NCBI GenBank assembly: GCA_973895155.1
Contig: OZ316895.1
Location: 124,001-188,000 of the forward strand
From: Marsupella aquatica
Lineage: Eukaryota; Marchantiophyta
DNA: 64,000 bases
Direction: 5' to 3'
The notes beneath the pieces were generated by a model. It ran no database searches and was not told the DNA's origin. It saw nothing but the letters and a program-made list of their open reading frames with translations. Positions 32,410 through 45,279 of the stretch are shown piece after piece. The position numbers were made by a program, and so were the translations under genes. Within the stretch, counting starts at the first letter, position 1, and each line of letters opens with the position of its first letter.

Positions 32410-35400
32410 TCATTGTTTATTGTTGCTTAAGTTGCTTCTCGGGGAGCTGGTACCGAGCTGTGTGTAGCTGCATGCTGACGAATCCAGTGATCCCTGTTAG
32501 GTTCGCGTTACCACTTTTACACGGTCTCTCGCGATGTTCTTTGGAAAGAGAATTCCTGGCAAGGCCCTTGCTATGCTTGATGTTCGTCTGCGTTTCAACC
32601 CTAAATTGCTGGGCATCAATACTTCTCAACTCTTACTGCCCAAGGAAGCGGGACAGAATCTCTTTTTTAGCCCGGGACACTTTTTCGTCTCCCAATCCTG
32701 GTTCAAGTCCTGCTCAATTGCTCTCCTGCTCACTGCAATTATTTGCATTTGCCTTTTTTTTTCAGACATGTCAAACTTTTAAACAAAATCTTCGTTTGTG
32801 AGCTTCTTTTTTTGCCCATCACAATGTGAATCAATTTTGTTCACACTTGCTTCAACTTGTTGCTCTGAAAGAATTGTAAGCCTGCCCAATTTGCTACTTA
32901 CACGGTTTTGCATATCATTTGCTCACAAGTTCGTGTTTGAAGAAATGTCGTCAATTTTCTGTTGGTATGCAGGACAATTCTTGGAGGGCGATAAACAGGA
33001 GCACTTACGCCAAAGTTTTTCAGAGGGCAATGTGCAGGTATGACGGTCGTTGCTTTGGGATTTGAAATGAAGAAATTCTCATACTGTCCTCTCAAAACTT
33101 GCAGTTTTGATTCTCAAGTTTGGATGACAAAGCTGGGATGATTTTTCAAAGAGTACAGCAATTCTTATTTCTTAATGCAGGAGGAAGTGATCCTGGAGAA
33201 GATACTCCTACTGCCATGCTTCTAGAGCCGGGCCCCCAACAGAGCCTTCGCCTCGTGAATTTTGTTTCCTTAGTACGAGGGGAAGGAAAGATGAGACTTG
33301 AAATTTGAGGGCTCCGCAAGAATGCGTACTTAGACTGATTTGAACGTTTGTCGAGCAGGTAAGATCATATCTATCACAACTGTACCATTAAGCTCTCTAT
33401 TCCCAGCACGGGAACGGAGCTATTTCGATGGAAATTTTGGATATGGAGCGCTTTAGGCAACACTCCACAGCCAGGTATGATTACTTTTGTATGCATGTCA
33501 TTTTCTTCGATTATGATGTGAACAAACTACCTGAATACATTCTCAACAAGGACGTTTGATTTGCAGAGTTCATCCTACATCTTCCGGTTTGATTGGTATT
33601 GGCATCAGCCATTGTTCTTGTACAAGGCCTTCAGCTAATGACACTGAAGAGCGATTTCAACGTTATGCGTACCTACTTTTAAACAAAAACTCTTGTTCCA
33701 GCACCACGGTATGACCATAATTGCGTGAATTTCCTGCTATGACGTTTCTGTGCTGAAGACTTGACTCGAACTTCAAGTTTGATTCTCTTTCATCTCCACA
33801 GAAGTACAGGGAAGGTTGTGTGTGTGTGGGGGGGTGTTGGCGCAGCGCTGTCACATGCTTGTCATCTGTGTCAAATCACAATGGATTCTCTAGAGCCAAT
33901 CTACATATGCTGGCTAGGCTTTATTTCTGAATTATAGTCTCTTTTGTAAAACCTGGGATTCTGGTTTGTGTATAGCATAGAAAGGACAATGTCTGGAACT
34001 TACAAATGAACGCCTCTCAAGGTGCCTTAAGAGTCTATTCTATACACAACCCCAGGAGAACATGCGACTGCTGGCTGAAGCTTTCTAGGGCCAATTCGAT
34101 AGGCTCTTGACTATGTAATCTATGGTTACAGTGAAATACTGGAGTCTGAACGAGCTTGATACTTGAGCTACCGTGATATGCCTTTCACAATTATTTTAAT
34201 TTTGTTTTCTAAGATCATTGCATTCTTGACAGATAACTGTTACTCTCAGTTGAAAAGGAGTCATATAATTTTTGCAAGTTATCTGTACCAAAGATCACAG
34301 CAGAGCAAGGGAGACAAGAACATACATCTTTCGACGGAGGTAGGACTGCACCCTAGAACTCGAGAGACCTACCGGTTTGCATTGGGAAACATAGTCCTCA
34401 AGAATCAAGTACAAATTCATTGCACCTCGGGGAATCTCCTGGATTTTATCCTGGTACCAGATCTGATCGTGGGTTGTGGTGCCGACAGAGGAAGCCCAGA
34501 GCATCTCAGTTCAATCATCAGACGACAAGGAAAGCACTGGTGGATGGATGGTCAACTCGAGCATGGGTTAAGGCAGGGACGAATTTGATTACTCACTGCA
34601 GATTTCAATCTCATGTTAGTTATTGCACGAGAGATCGGTCTCAAGTCGCTGCAAAAGGGAATGGCTGTAGGCATATGCATGATGCTGGTACGACGAGGGA
34701 AACAATCGCTGTTTTGAAAGATCGCCTACAGCGAGGGATTACTTTAGACTCGTACACATATGTTAAAGTTCTGCAAATGTTCTTGCAACAGAAAGACCTT
34801 TTAGCAGCCAAGCAAATTCATGATTGCATCATCGACAGTGGAGTTCATAAAAATCCATATGTGGCAATCACGCTCTTGAATGTGTATATCAAATGCGGAG
34901 GATTGCTAGATGCACGTCGAGTTTTTGATCTACTTGAAAAGAAGAGTGTTATTACTTGGAACGCGATGATAGCAGGATATGCTAGGAGTGATGATACTGA
35001 ATCCGCAATGGAACTTGTCAAATTAATGGGCCAAGATGGTGCGCGGCCTAATGAGATCACATATCTGAGCATCCTGAAAGGATGTGCCAGCCCAATAGCT
35101 CTAATATGCGGAAAAGAAATTCATGAGCGTATTCGACATGCCGGCTTTGAATCAGACGTGCGCGTAGGTACTGCTCTCCTACTGATGTACGCAAAATGTG
35201 GATGCATCACCGAGGCAAGGATAGTTTTTGAAAAATTGACCAATCGAAATGTCGTTACATGGAATGTCATGATTGGAGCATATGCGCAACGTGGTAATGG
35301 TGTGGAAGCATATCGACTGTTTCTCCAAATGAGACGTGAAGGCTTTGAACCAGATGTATTCACTTATGCGAGTATTCTCAATGCATCTGCAAGCGAAGAG

Positions 35401-37110
35401 CCTTTGGGGTGGGTGAAGGAAGATCATGAGCATGCTCGGAAGGCGGGACTGGAGTCCGGTTTGCGTGTGGGCAGTGCACTCATTCACATGTATGCAAAGA
35501 GTGGCAGTATAGATGACGCCCGACTAGTGTTTGACAGAATGCAGAAACGCGGTGTAGTCACATGGAATGTAATGATCGGTGGACTTGCACAACATGGATG
35601 TGGGCATGAAGCATATCGACTGTTTCTCCAAATGAGACGGGAAGGCTTCGAACCAGATGCAATCACTTATCTGAGTATTCTGAGATGCATCTGCAAGTGA
35701 GGGGGCTTTGGAATGGGTGAAGGAAGTTCATGGTCATGCCAGGAAAGCGGGACTGGAATCAGATTTGCGTGTGGGCAGTGCTCTGGTTCACATGTATGCA
35801 CAGAGTGGCAGTATAGATGACGCCGGACTGGTTTTCGACAGAATGGGGGAACGCGACATAGTCACATGGAATGTAATGATCGGTGCATTTGCACAACATG
35901 GATATGGGTATGAAGCATATCGACTGTTTCTCCAAATGAGACGTGAAGGCTTCGAACCAAATGCAATCACTTATGTGAGCATCCTGAATGCATCTGCAAG
36001 TGCGGGGTCTTTGGAGTGGGTGAAGGAGGTTCATGGGCATGCTAGCAGTGCAGGACTGGAGTCAGATTTGCGTGTAGGCAATGCACTGATTCACATGTAT
36101 GCAGAGAGTGGCAGTATCGATGACGCCCGACTCGTTTTTGACAGAATGGGGAAACGTGATGTAGTCACATGGACTGTAATGATCGGTGGATTTGCACAAC
36201 ATGGATGCCGTAATGACGCCCTGGACCACTTCAGAAAAATGACCGAAGACGGTGTGAAGCCCAACGTGTATTCATTCGTGGCAGTGTTGTCAGCCCGTTG
36301 TCACGGAGGCCTTGTTGATGACGGCCGTAGAGTCTTTTCAGCCATGACGCAGGATTATGGGATCGAGCCTGACATTGTGCATTTTAACTGCATGGTGGAT
36401 CTTCTTGGGCGGGCTGGACTCTTGGAGGAAGCAGAGCGCTTCATTAGTGACATGCCAATTGAACCAAATACAGTCACTAACAGCCTTGCTTGGGGCTTGT
36501 AGAACTTACGGTAATGTGGAGTTGGGCGAACTTGCTGCTCAGGAACTTTTCAAGTTGGAACCCAATAATGCCTCCGCATACGTGCTCCTCTCCAACATCG
36601 CATACGTGCTCCTCTCCAACCCTACGCTGCAGCTGGTAAGCGTCAGATGAAGTCATTGGTGCGCACCATGATGCAAAGACGGAGGTATTCGGAAGGAGCC
36701 AGGGCGGAGCTGGATTGAAGTTGATAAGAAGATCCATAAATTTGTTGTAGGGGATAGATCGCACCCAGAAGCGAGGGCATTATATGCGGAGCTCGGTAAA
36801 TTGACTGAGAAATTGAAGGCTGAAGGCTACATTCCGGATACCCGACTTGTGTTGCATGACATCAATGAGAAGGATAAAGAAGTAGTTCTTTGCTCTCATA
36901 GTGAGAAGTTGGCTATTGCTTACGGACTTCTGCACATACCCGGGGGAAAAACAATTCGTGTATGGAAGAACCTTCGGGTGTGTTCGGATTGCCATACCGC
37001 AACCAAGTTTATCTCTAAGGTGACTGAACGCGAGATCATAGCCAGGGATGCCAATCGCTTTCACCATTTTAAAGATGGCAGATGCTCTTGTGGCGATTAC
37101 TGGTGACCTG
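32410..37110. repeat. Third, inverted copy of the PPR segment
   Basis: This runs opposite to copies 1 and 2. The part 32,410-33,900 mirrors 28,850-27,300 and 34,160-37,110 mirrors 26,990-23,450. It is clearly more diverged than copies 1 and 2 are from each other, so it is the oldest branch. With copy 1 it forms a large imperfect inverted repeat around a 3.3-kb spacer of repeats. Confidence 0.85.
34515..37106 (+). pseudogene. DYW-type PPR protein, third copy, frameshifted
   Basis: The reading frame follows the two intact paralogues from VDGWSTRAWVKAG through the PLS modules. It breaks near 35,690 (extra bases in GAGATGCATCTGC), again near 36,478 (bases lost before ACAGCCTTGCTTGG) and near 36,580-36,625, where a short CATACGTGCTCCTCTCCAAC segment is duplicated. 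The DYW end is preserved from about 36,801, with HSEK, CSDC and a terminal CGDYW. It has fewer PLS modules than copies 1 and 2. The loss of frame at three places makes it a pseudogene although the catalytic motif itself survives. Confidence 0.85.
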
Positions 37111-38190
37111 ACTGAAAGTTGTGTTGAAAGTTATTAAGAAAGCAAATAGAGAACAATTTCAAGCACACGTATTCTGTCAGTTTTGCGAAGTTTCTGAAGT
37201 GGAGATGGGAGAGGGGATACATGACGAGAGAGCTGGCCCCTTTTGGCTACTGTCTAATGCTAAACCCTAAGGGCTGTATTCCATTAGTCCTCCTTCCAGG
37301 CCAACCCCTTTTGTTACCCACTCCAGATTGTTGGAGTAAAATTGCGACGTTTGTGGTTTCAAGGGTCACCCTGGAACATATGGCCAGACGGGAAGGCAGC
37401 CAGTACCTTCCAGTTCGCAGTTCCGACCCCCGTCCGATCCTCCGGATCGGTTTCAGAGAACCTTCAAGTTTGCAGTTCCGACCCCCCTCCGATCAGTAGC
37501 ATCGGCTTCAGAGAACCTTTCACCTGCAGTCGCCCGTTTTGTGATTGAACACGTTGCGCTAGTATTGCTTTGGCGGAGCTTGGCCTATGAATGTCCCTTC
37601 CAATAAACTTTCTCATCTCGGGCCCTGAGTTCTTATCTCATCCCAATCACACCCAGGAAATTACTCAGTTAATTGCACAGATTTAAGTATGGCATGGCTG
37701 GAAGTAAATTTCTTGATCATGGATGTCACTCGCAGGGATTGTGCTCTTTTTGGATGGAGTCTTGGTTGCAAGCTGGTAATTTCATTTTCTGTAACACTCG
37801 TGATTGGCAAGACGTATTTGAGTTTTGGTCGTTCTCTGTTGGTTCTCCTGAGCAGCTCCCAGCAAATCAGCTTGTATTGAATGTTAGGCGCGCAAATCAA
37901 CAAACGAAGTGCAATGTGCTTAACATTTTCTAAGAGCTTATTGGAAACGATTCTGTCAATGCGATTGCTTTCACTGGGGATTTGGCTTGGGATTGAATCA
38001 TTTTTTATGATCCTACGGTGAATGAAGAGAAATTGTGATGATCATAGAACATGATGAAAGAGTAGTGAAGTTCTGTGTCCCCCACATCCTTGTTGATTCA
38101 GCGAGAAACAATTTTTGAAGGTACTTCACAGACCCTCCAACCTCCAGTCCGATTATAGATTCATAAGTGACTCTGGATACTCACCTTTGC
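37107..38190. other. Non-coding interval, no recognised gene
   Basis: I see no supported gene. A roughly 60-bp imperfect tandem duplication lies at 37,407-37,525 (CAGTTCCGACCCCC...GATC...GGTTTCAGAGAACCTT twice). Confidence 0.5.
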
Positions 38191-38199
38191 ACAGAACTT

Positions 38200-41100
38200 T
38201 ATTTTCCATTGCCCTTACCAGGCCAGATTTCTAGGATATTAACTATTATGTGGCTTTCCTGAACCTCTTTTTCTTTCGTAGATCCTTTTATTCCATTTTT
38301 CTCTCGGGACAGCAATCGGGTCATTGTAAGGTGTGAGGAAACAGTAAAAAATTTACTCGCACCGGAACATTTTGTCGTCCATATATGCAAAATATGGCAT
38401 GGTTATCACCTCGCTAGCCTGACTTAGAACTCGCTAGGACAAAAACAACCTTTTCAAAAACAGAAAAATGAGTGTTCCACTCTATAACGAAACCTACCGC
38501 CGACGGCACATTTTTACATATCATGTATTTGTCGCACAACTGTCCACTTAAAGACCCCATAAGTGACCATCATCATGGGACGTACGTCAGGCCAGCAAAA
38601 TCGCTAGCAATCGTGACCCCCATAATTCTCCCACGAATTTTGGCGCGCGGTCGTTAAAGACGTGAATAAATCATAATGATACGGGACAAGGAAGAATGTC
38701 CTTTGACTTAAACAATCTCGGGAGCGCATCCAAGGACAGGATCCAAAGCTTCATCCGGCCACCGAGCGTGAGATGCGCAACAGACAAGATCTAAAAACAA
38801 CCAACAGACAAGATCCCAATCCATTGGGAAGGATCTCCAGCTATCCACCATCCCCTATATCTTACTCGCTCCTTCAGAAACATTTCCATTCATTTCCTTT
38901 CGGCCATTCTTTCGGGCTCTCATTGTGCTCGACGATTACTCGAAGCGCGATTCGCTTGTTGTCTTCTCGGGTGTCGAAGCCCTTCCGTGACCTCTGCTAC
39001 TATCGTCGAAGCATTACATCGAGCTCCTGGTTGATCACAAGGAGCATACATTTGCCATTCGGATCCGGATCGAGGTATTGGAAAACATATGAGAGAGAGC
39101 TCTGAGCTCTGAGCTGGTAAGTTACATCTCGCTAGCTTAAACGCATCACAAAGAATGGACCGTTACTTACCACCCAAATAAAGTTACCCCATTGTCTCCA
39201 CCGCACAACCCACCATGAAATCCACCCTTGTAGTGATTTAAGCTTCAGTTGGAAGGGTGACAATTCCCTTCTTTCCACCATTTTTGAATGTCATCGGCTA
39301 TACGATATGCTTTGACGTATGTTGGAGCAATTCTTAACTTCTCCCACATCTTATAGTGCTCTGCATGACATCCCTCCTTGATCCCCTCCAAAGTGTATCT
39401 TCTGAGGGATTGAGAGAAATGGAAAGCATCACTATGCTCTTTCAGAGGATTTTTGACACCCCCAAAAAATACCCTTCGCACAGCAATCCAGCCAGCCTCC
39501 GCATTGTCTGCTATGAATCCTCCAATAATGGGATTATGGACTCCATTCTTGGATGCGACATCTACCATTAACCTCCACGCAGTTTCAAGCGACTCTGTGT
39601 CTTCGGCTCTCAACTCGCAAGTGAAAATTGTACATAGAGCGCGGTAATTATGGTCATACACGTGTGCGCTAAAGGTCAACCATCCAGTAGTGATACGATG
39701 CATCGCGTCAAAACTGACCGAAGAACCTTCCAATACTCCTCCAGCCTCCATGCTCCTCAAAATTTCCACACCCGATCCAGGACCATTTGTACTCATTTTG
39801 AATACATGCGCTCAATCATTTCTATTTCCTTGACCAGGAAACAGGTACCTCTGCACGAAAGGGAAATTATTACGTGATTGCATTTCACGAAGTGAGTCAA
39901 GTTCTCCTTTTTTAGGATTATCCATCTTCACACTCCGAAGAATAGCTTGGAACTTTGGAGCAGTGGAAACCACTCCGATCAAACTCCAAATTTCTTGTTG
40001 TTCTTCTCTCGACAACTGAGCCGATGATTCTGGATGCAATAGCGAGACTAGGTTCCCAATTGACTGGTTTCTCAGACGTGCGGGAGTTGAGACTGGATTC
40101 AACCTATGGACCCCTAAAACAACATCTTCCGCTGTTTTTCTCGCAGAATGAGATTTTCCCTTCCAAACGGGGTGATCGTGGAATCCCATATGCACAGCCA
40201 ATCTGAACATATGCATTGAAATGTGACTCTCCAAACCTGGCTTAGGGTACACATACAACAGTTTTGCCGGGCAATCTTGAATATAGAGAGGCCTCTCTTC
40301 ACAGAAGCCACAAACAAGTCCGCCCTCACTCACTTGCTCTCCAAGACGAAAGATGTCAGTCAGAAACCCTTTCCCTCTGAAAGCGCAGTCATTTTTCACT
40401 CCAGTATGTTTCAACTTCCGGCAACCCAAATTATGGCATTCCAGAACGCCAGTGCAACGAACTTTCAACACAGCCCAATGAAACCTTGGCTTCAAATTTG
40501 CAGATGTATTCACTAGTCTCGTCCAAGGATAGTCGTCCTTCTCTCGGTCCATATCTTGGAGACCTCCTCCCCGCCCGCCCCCCTCGACTGGAGGAAGTTC
40601 AAAAACAACGTTACCATTGTATGTCAATGGCAGACTCGAAACCTGACATTCATTCCATTGATTCCCTCTCCTAAATTGTGCAAGTTCACTTGCTCCACTA
40701 ATATTGAGAAAAGCGGCATAGGCACTCATCCGATACAATGTGGTCATGCTATCCCTAGTCCTTTGAATCAAATTTGTCGCTAACCCTTCGAGTTTGGAAC
40801 CACCTCCTGACTTCACCGAACCACAAGATGTGTCTTGCCTTATACTCTCTGGAGATATTTCAATGACCTCGGGAGCTCTGTCTTTGGGAGGCGTCCCAAG
40901 ATCAATCACAGGAGTTTGATGAACGGGATCTAATTCCATCGGTTCCAGAATGACATCAGGAAAACCATCTTTACTGGACAGAACCTCGACACAAGATCCA
41001 ACCTTCAGTGTCCAGACCTTGCCGGAAGTACTACTGTCCTCTCTCAACTCGTGACTCCGTGGCCCATTTTGAGAATACAACTCAAACAACTTCATGATGA

Positions 41101-41242
41101 GGTCATCTTTTGGAATTCCAAAATGAGTTACAAGGAATGACTATGTCACCCTCACCTCTGCCGAACCAGGGGTACTTGGGAGTACCACCACGTCTCCCGT
41201 GATTCTACAATCCAAAACCACCTTGGAATTCATCGACATCAT
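38200..41242 (-). pseudogene. Mutator-like (MULE) transposase gene
   Basis: This encodes the DDE transposase of a Mutator-like element. The likely start is ATG at 41,242 (MSMNSKVVLDCRITGDVVVLP), because the second copy at 63,167 has a matching VKCPITGDVVTIP. An in-frame TAG (41,141-41,143) separates that start from the open part beginning at 41,095. In order: an N-terminal domain; a Cys/His region (CTGVLECHNLGC...CGFCEERP...GFHDHP) like the WRKY-GCM1 zinc domain of MULEs; then the DDE core. An in-frame TGA at 39,812-39,814 interrupts the junction, after which come VSFDAMHRI (first D), FIADNAEAGW (second D) and DAFHFSQSL. A frame change near 39,250 leads to a Trp-rich segment and a splice donor at 39,170. 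A probable last exon follows at about 38,418-38,200. The gene is broken but not old. Confidence 0.75.
38591..38608. promoter_or_regulatory. 18-bp palindrome P18, site 1
   Basis: GCCAGCAAAATCGCTAGC: two 8-bp arms with a 2-bp centre, two arm mismatches. It lies in the presumed last intron of the transposase gene. A pair of direct half-sites TCGCTAG lies nearby at 38,411 and 38,431. Confidence 0.55.
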
Positions 41243-41421
41243 CTCTTCTCAGGATATAAAAATACAACGACTATGTTTTGAATCGTCCATACGACTCTTA
41301 TTTGCAGGACCAAAATTGTGTTCATCGCAACGGAAACAACAAACCGAACAAATTGTCAGTCAGTTCCCGTTGATTTGACCGTTCTTTTGTCTTTTACTCA
41401 ACGTATAGGGACGTGTCCCAT

Positions 41422-41439
41422 GCTAGCAATCTTGCTAGC
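41422..41439. promoter_or_regulatory. 18-bp palindrome P18, site 2
   Basis: GCTAGCAATCTTGCTAGC is perfect over both 8-bp arms. It is 180 bp upstream of the transposase ATG, in the 680-bp region shared with the divergent ParB-methyltransferase gene. Confidence 0.75.
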
Positions 41440-41515
41440 TTGGTTTTGATAGTTTTTTGACAAACAAACCGTTGATTTCACCTCTTTTTAAGGATATCTG
41501 TGTGATTGCGTTTAT

Positions 41516-41533
41516 GCTAGCGATCTCGCTAGC
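41516..41533. promoter_or_regulatory. 18-bp palindrome P18, site 3
   Basis: GCTAGCGATCTCGCTAGC is perfect over both arms. It lies 94 bp from site 2 in the same divergent intergenic region. Confidence 0.75.
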
Positions 41534-42968
41534 CAAAAAGTCAAATTGATTTTGACGAAGTTTACCGTTAGGATTCCGTTGGGAATAGTCAACGGGTACC
41601 ATAATGTCAACGGTACAAATTACAACGGACACCTGGAGCATTTTTTGTGGATAAGATTATCCCAGTTGTGAAGGTTGTTCTTTGGGTTTTCCAAAAAGTA
41701 CAACTAGTGGTCCCTGCCATGAGATTTCTGTTCTTCCTTACATTGTACTGTCGATCGTTGTCAGTATTCACTATCGTAACTCTGTAAGGCTTTGGTAGGA
41801 GTTCGTAACAATTTGTACGGCTGTCCTAATTCTCCGAAAGGAGGTGCTGTGTGGACGTTTTTCACGCGTGCAGTTGCTGTAGTCTCCAAACACGAGCACT
41901 CTTCTCCGAAGGGTTTTATTTCATGGAGTCATCGTTGTCTCCAGAGAGTATTTCTTCGAGAGGATCATTTCAGTTGAGGGAGTCGACAAGGAGAGAAACT
42001 AGGTCCACAGCGAACAAGAAAGCGCTTGCAGCGGGATTGAAGACTCCAAGGCGGCCCAAGATGGTGACAGCGGTAGATGTAGTTGCTCCTGTGTTTGATC
42101 CGAGCGCTTTGATCAATACTTTCACTAATTCTGGACTATTATTCTCAATTTGGATTATTCATAACAACTTTTTGGAAACAAAAATATAGATAAATAAGAG
42201 ACTTATCAAAGTCACCCTAGGAAAGTTTTGACCAAGATGTATTAAGCTTAACAAGCTGCTTCAAATGAATCTATGCACAACACATGATGTATTCTAGAAC
42301 TCAAGTTATAGATCAAAGAACACCTTATGTTGGAAATTTCATGATCAACATTTGGACAAAAGAATGTCCAGAATTAGTGAAATTAGTGATTTTGGAACCT
42401 TACACGGTTGTCATAAACCGTCATCTTCACTCGTTCGGAGTGAATGAGTTTGGATTTGCATTGGCTCCCCCCCCCCAAATTCCTCTCTACCGGATGAGGA
42501 ACATGCAGATTGTCCGGTCTCTGCAGAAGGATTCCACTGCAATAGACACATTGAAGTCTAAGTTCAAAATGCAAGGTTACATCGAAGATGCGCCTCGGTT
42601 TTACGTTCAGATGACAAACGAGGATGGAGAAATCCAGATGTCTACCGACGCCATCCGCAAAACTTGGGATGATATTTGGGTGTTGCAAAACGAGGAGTTT
42701 GAGCGCGAATGTGATTCTCATGTTTCTTTCCAGATCCTCAAGGACAAAATATTCTGTCTTTTCGATGGAAACCACCGATTGTATTCGTGGAGCCAACTGG
42801 CGGAGGAGCATCCGGATGATATTAAGTACCATCCTCGAGTGGTCTGCAAGATCTTTAAGGTGAAAAGAACTCTTTTGTTCAGATGGAGTCGGCTATGCAT
42901 GCATTGAACAGGTGGGACTTCTCAGGATAAGATAGTTCTGAAATTCCTTTTTTACCATTTCACTTTCA

Positions 42969-42986
42969 GCCAGCAATCTTGCTAAC
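42969..42986. promoter_or_regulatory. 18-bp palindrome P18, site 4
   Basis: GCCAGCAATCTTGCTAAC, inside the 93-bp intron 42,912-43,004 of the ParB-methyltransferase gene. Arms pair at six of eight positions; both mismatches are transitions from the consensus. Confidence 0.6.
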
Positions 42987-45169
42987 ATGAGAATGTTGTG
43001 GCAGGTTAACTCAATGTCATGTAGAGAATTCCTGGGTTTTGGAGGCTGAACGCGTCGAGAAGATTCTGACCATGACTTATCCGTTTACAAAGATATCATC
43101 GACGCTGAGAATTACAAACTTTTCCAACAGAAGATGGCCAACGTGCGGAAGGCGGCATGGTATTCGAAGAACATGACGCTGGATGCCTGCACTTATATTC
43201 TATCCGCTGCTAACATTGCATCGTAGACCGAGGACCTGAAGAAGAAATTTGCTCTTAAGGAAGCTCAAGGCGAGCCCCTCTCCAAGGCTGCACAGGACTT
43301 AGCAATGCATGACATGATGAAAGAACAACTCGCTGATTGGAATGTGAAAGTTCCAAAGATTGGTCCATTACTAAATCCAGAGTTTGGAGACTTTTTCAAG
43401 AAATGTGTCGAAATGCATAATTACTGTGAGAATGAGAGAAAGGAGGCCCAGAGAACAGATGACAAAGGCAAGGGAAATGTTTCAATCTTGTGGTCTTGAT
43501 CGAGCTTGATTGTTCACTGGTGTGACCTCCTTATCCCCAGAGCTCCAATGTACACTCCTGGAGGCACAGTGTTGTCCTGAGCTTCGGAAGAAATTCTTTC
43601 ATCCAGGTCAATTCTCAGATAGTAAGACTAAGCTTTGGCTTCATCGTTGGGCAATGTGGGAGCAAGTCGAGTCAATTGCATCTTCCCTCATGTCTGAAAT
43701 TGTTTCTGAGGTAATGCCTACTGTCCCTGAGTCGAGGATCCTTACGTCTTCAGAGAAGACGAAAGCTTCGCTAATCCTTGACATTGAGGAGGATTTGAGG
43801 ATTTCCAAACTCGTGTGAAAACTCGTTTCTTCAAGCAGATTTGGCCACCCAAGACAGGAGAGAAGGTAGACATTGCATTGTTTTGGAGGAGAGCGAAGAG
43901 ATACACGTATCAATTTTTTGTAGACAGAGAAGTAGCAGACAAATTCTACTGGTGGTCCTACCTAGCTTGCTTCTCCCCATGGATAGCCGGAGTTAAAGAG
44001 GACCCTACAAGTGATAAGTTTGGGGAATATTGTATGTTTCCTTGCGAGGGAAGTGAAGCTCCGAGGAGATTGAGCGAGTGGGAGGTTCTTCACTGTCCAT
44101 GGTATTTGGACTCGGACAAATGGTCTGTGACATTTGACACTGCAGAGAAAGCAGCTCTTCACATGATCAATCAAGGATTCCTTCCGGAATCTTACATCTC
44201 CGAGTCCAAATTGGCACCCACTGACGCTGAAGTTGGTGGTTGCGAGGCAATGGAAAAGGCTTGTCTTGGTGTAGCTGCCATAGTGGATAGGAGTCGAGCA
44301 TGGAAGTCAAGAAAAGGAGCCTTGAAGGACACATCTAAAGATGGGTCCCAGATTTCCGGGAAGCCAAGTAAGTCTGTCAATTTTATGTTACTTTTTATTT
44401 TGAAGTCCGGATGTGTGTCGAATATACAGACACTAATGTCTTTTGCTTCACAGAGAGGAGGAAGGGAGCGGCTTTTGAGAGTTTGAAGAGTGGAGCAGAT
44501 GATGGTGAGGAACCTCAGTCCCTAGATGAGGAAGTCACAACAAAGAGCACAGTGGATTTAGGAAGTATAAAGTGTTTGAAACGGAAGCAAAACATCCAGA
44601 TTCTTTCAGATTCGGACGATGAGGAAGTTTCAGTTGCTCAAGGTGTTGCTCGGATGTGTGGTTTGAAGATGGATGGGCAGCGACATTTCCTCGCTCGTAG
44701 CAATTTGACCGATACTGCAAACTCAATTAGCGTAAGTAAAGTGAGGCCATTTTGGATGGGAGATGGAGATCGATGGATTACTGGGATGTCGAAGAGCGTA
44801 GAGTGCCCGAACCCTGTCTAATGGAAAGCCTTATGCTAGGATTGGAGCACATTTGGGATTCATTTCTCTTCCAACTGGGCATAGAACACGCGTTACAGAC
44901 AAACAGGTTCCGTCTTGGAATGTTTGGAGCGAGAAACTTCCATATTATTTTTTTGGAGTGATGAGACCAATGCTTTCAGACGACGGATATGTTGTTGTCT
45001 TGCACAGCTTGGATTTCAATCACATGAGGCAAATATATATTTACGGTAGTCGAGCAAAAAAACAAATTCAAACATGTTCAGCAATATACCATTTTGTTGT
45101 CCACCCCTTTATGGAGGGCAGATATGGATATCGAGGTAATTATCCCTTCAATTTCTGGAGATTTTTAAT

Positions 45170-45187
45170 GCTAGCGATGTCGCTAAC
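45170..45187. promoter_or_regulatory. 18-bp palindrome P18, site 5
   Basis: GCTAGCGATGTCGCTAAC, in the intron 45,136-45,325, one arm mismatch. Confidence 0.7.
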
Positions 45188-45261
45188 AAAATGATAATTT
45201 TTCCACTACTCAACATGTTTGGTTTACCTGTTAATTTTCCATTTTGTCCGACTCAGTTAAT

Positions 45262-45279
45262 GCTAGCGAGCTCGCTAAC
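45262..45279. promoter_or_regulatory. 18-bp palindrome P18, site 6
   Basis: GCTAGCGAGCTCGCTAAC, in the same intron as site 5 and 92 bp from it, one arm mismatch. Sites 2 and 3 are 94 bp apart, so the pairs have the same spacing. Two further half-sites (TTGCTAAC, TCGCTAGC) lie after the gene at 46,582-46,606. Confidence 0.7.

Noticed and set aside
38773-39105. 110-codon plus-strand open frame
   Set aside because: It lies in the presumed last intron of the minus-strand transposase, has no recognisable domain and no copy elsewhere in the window.
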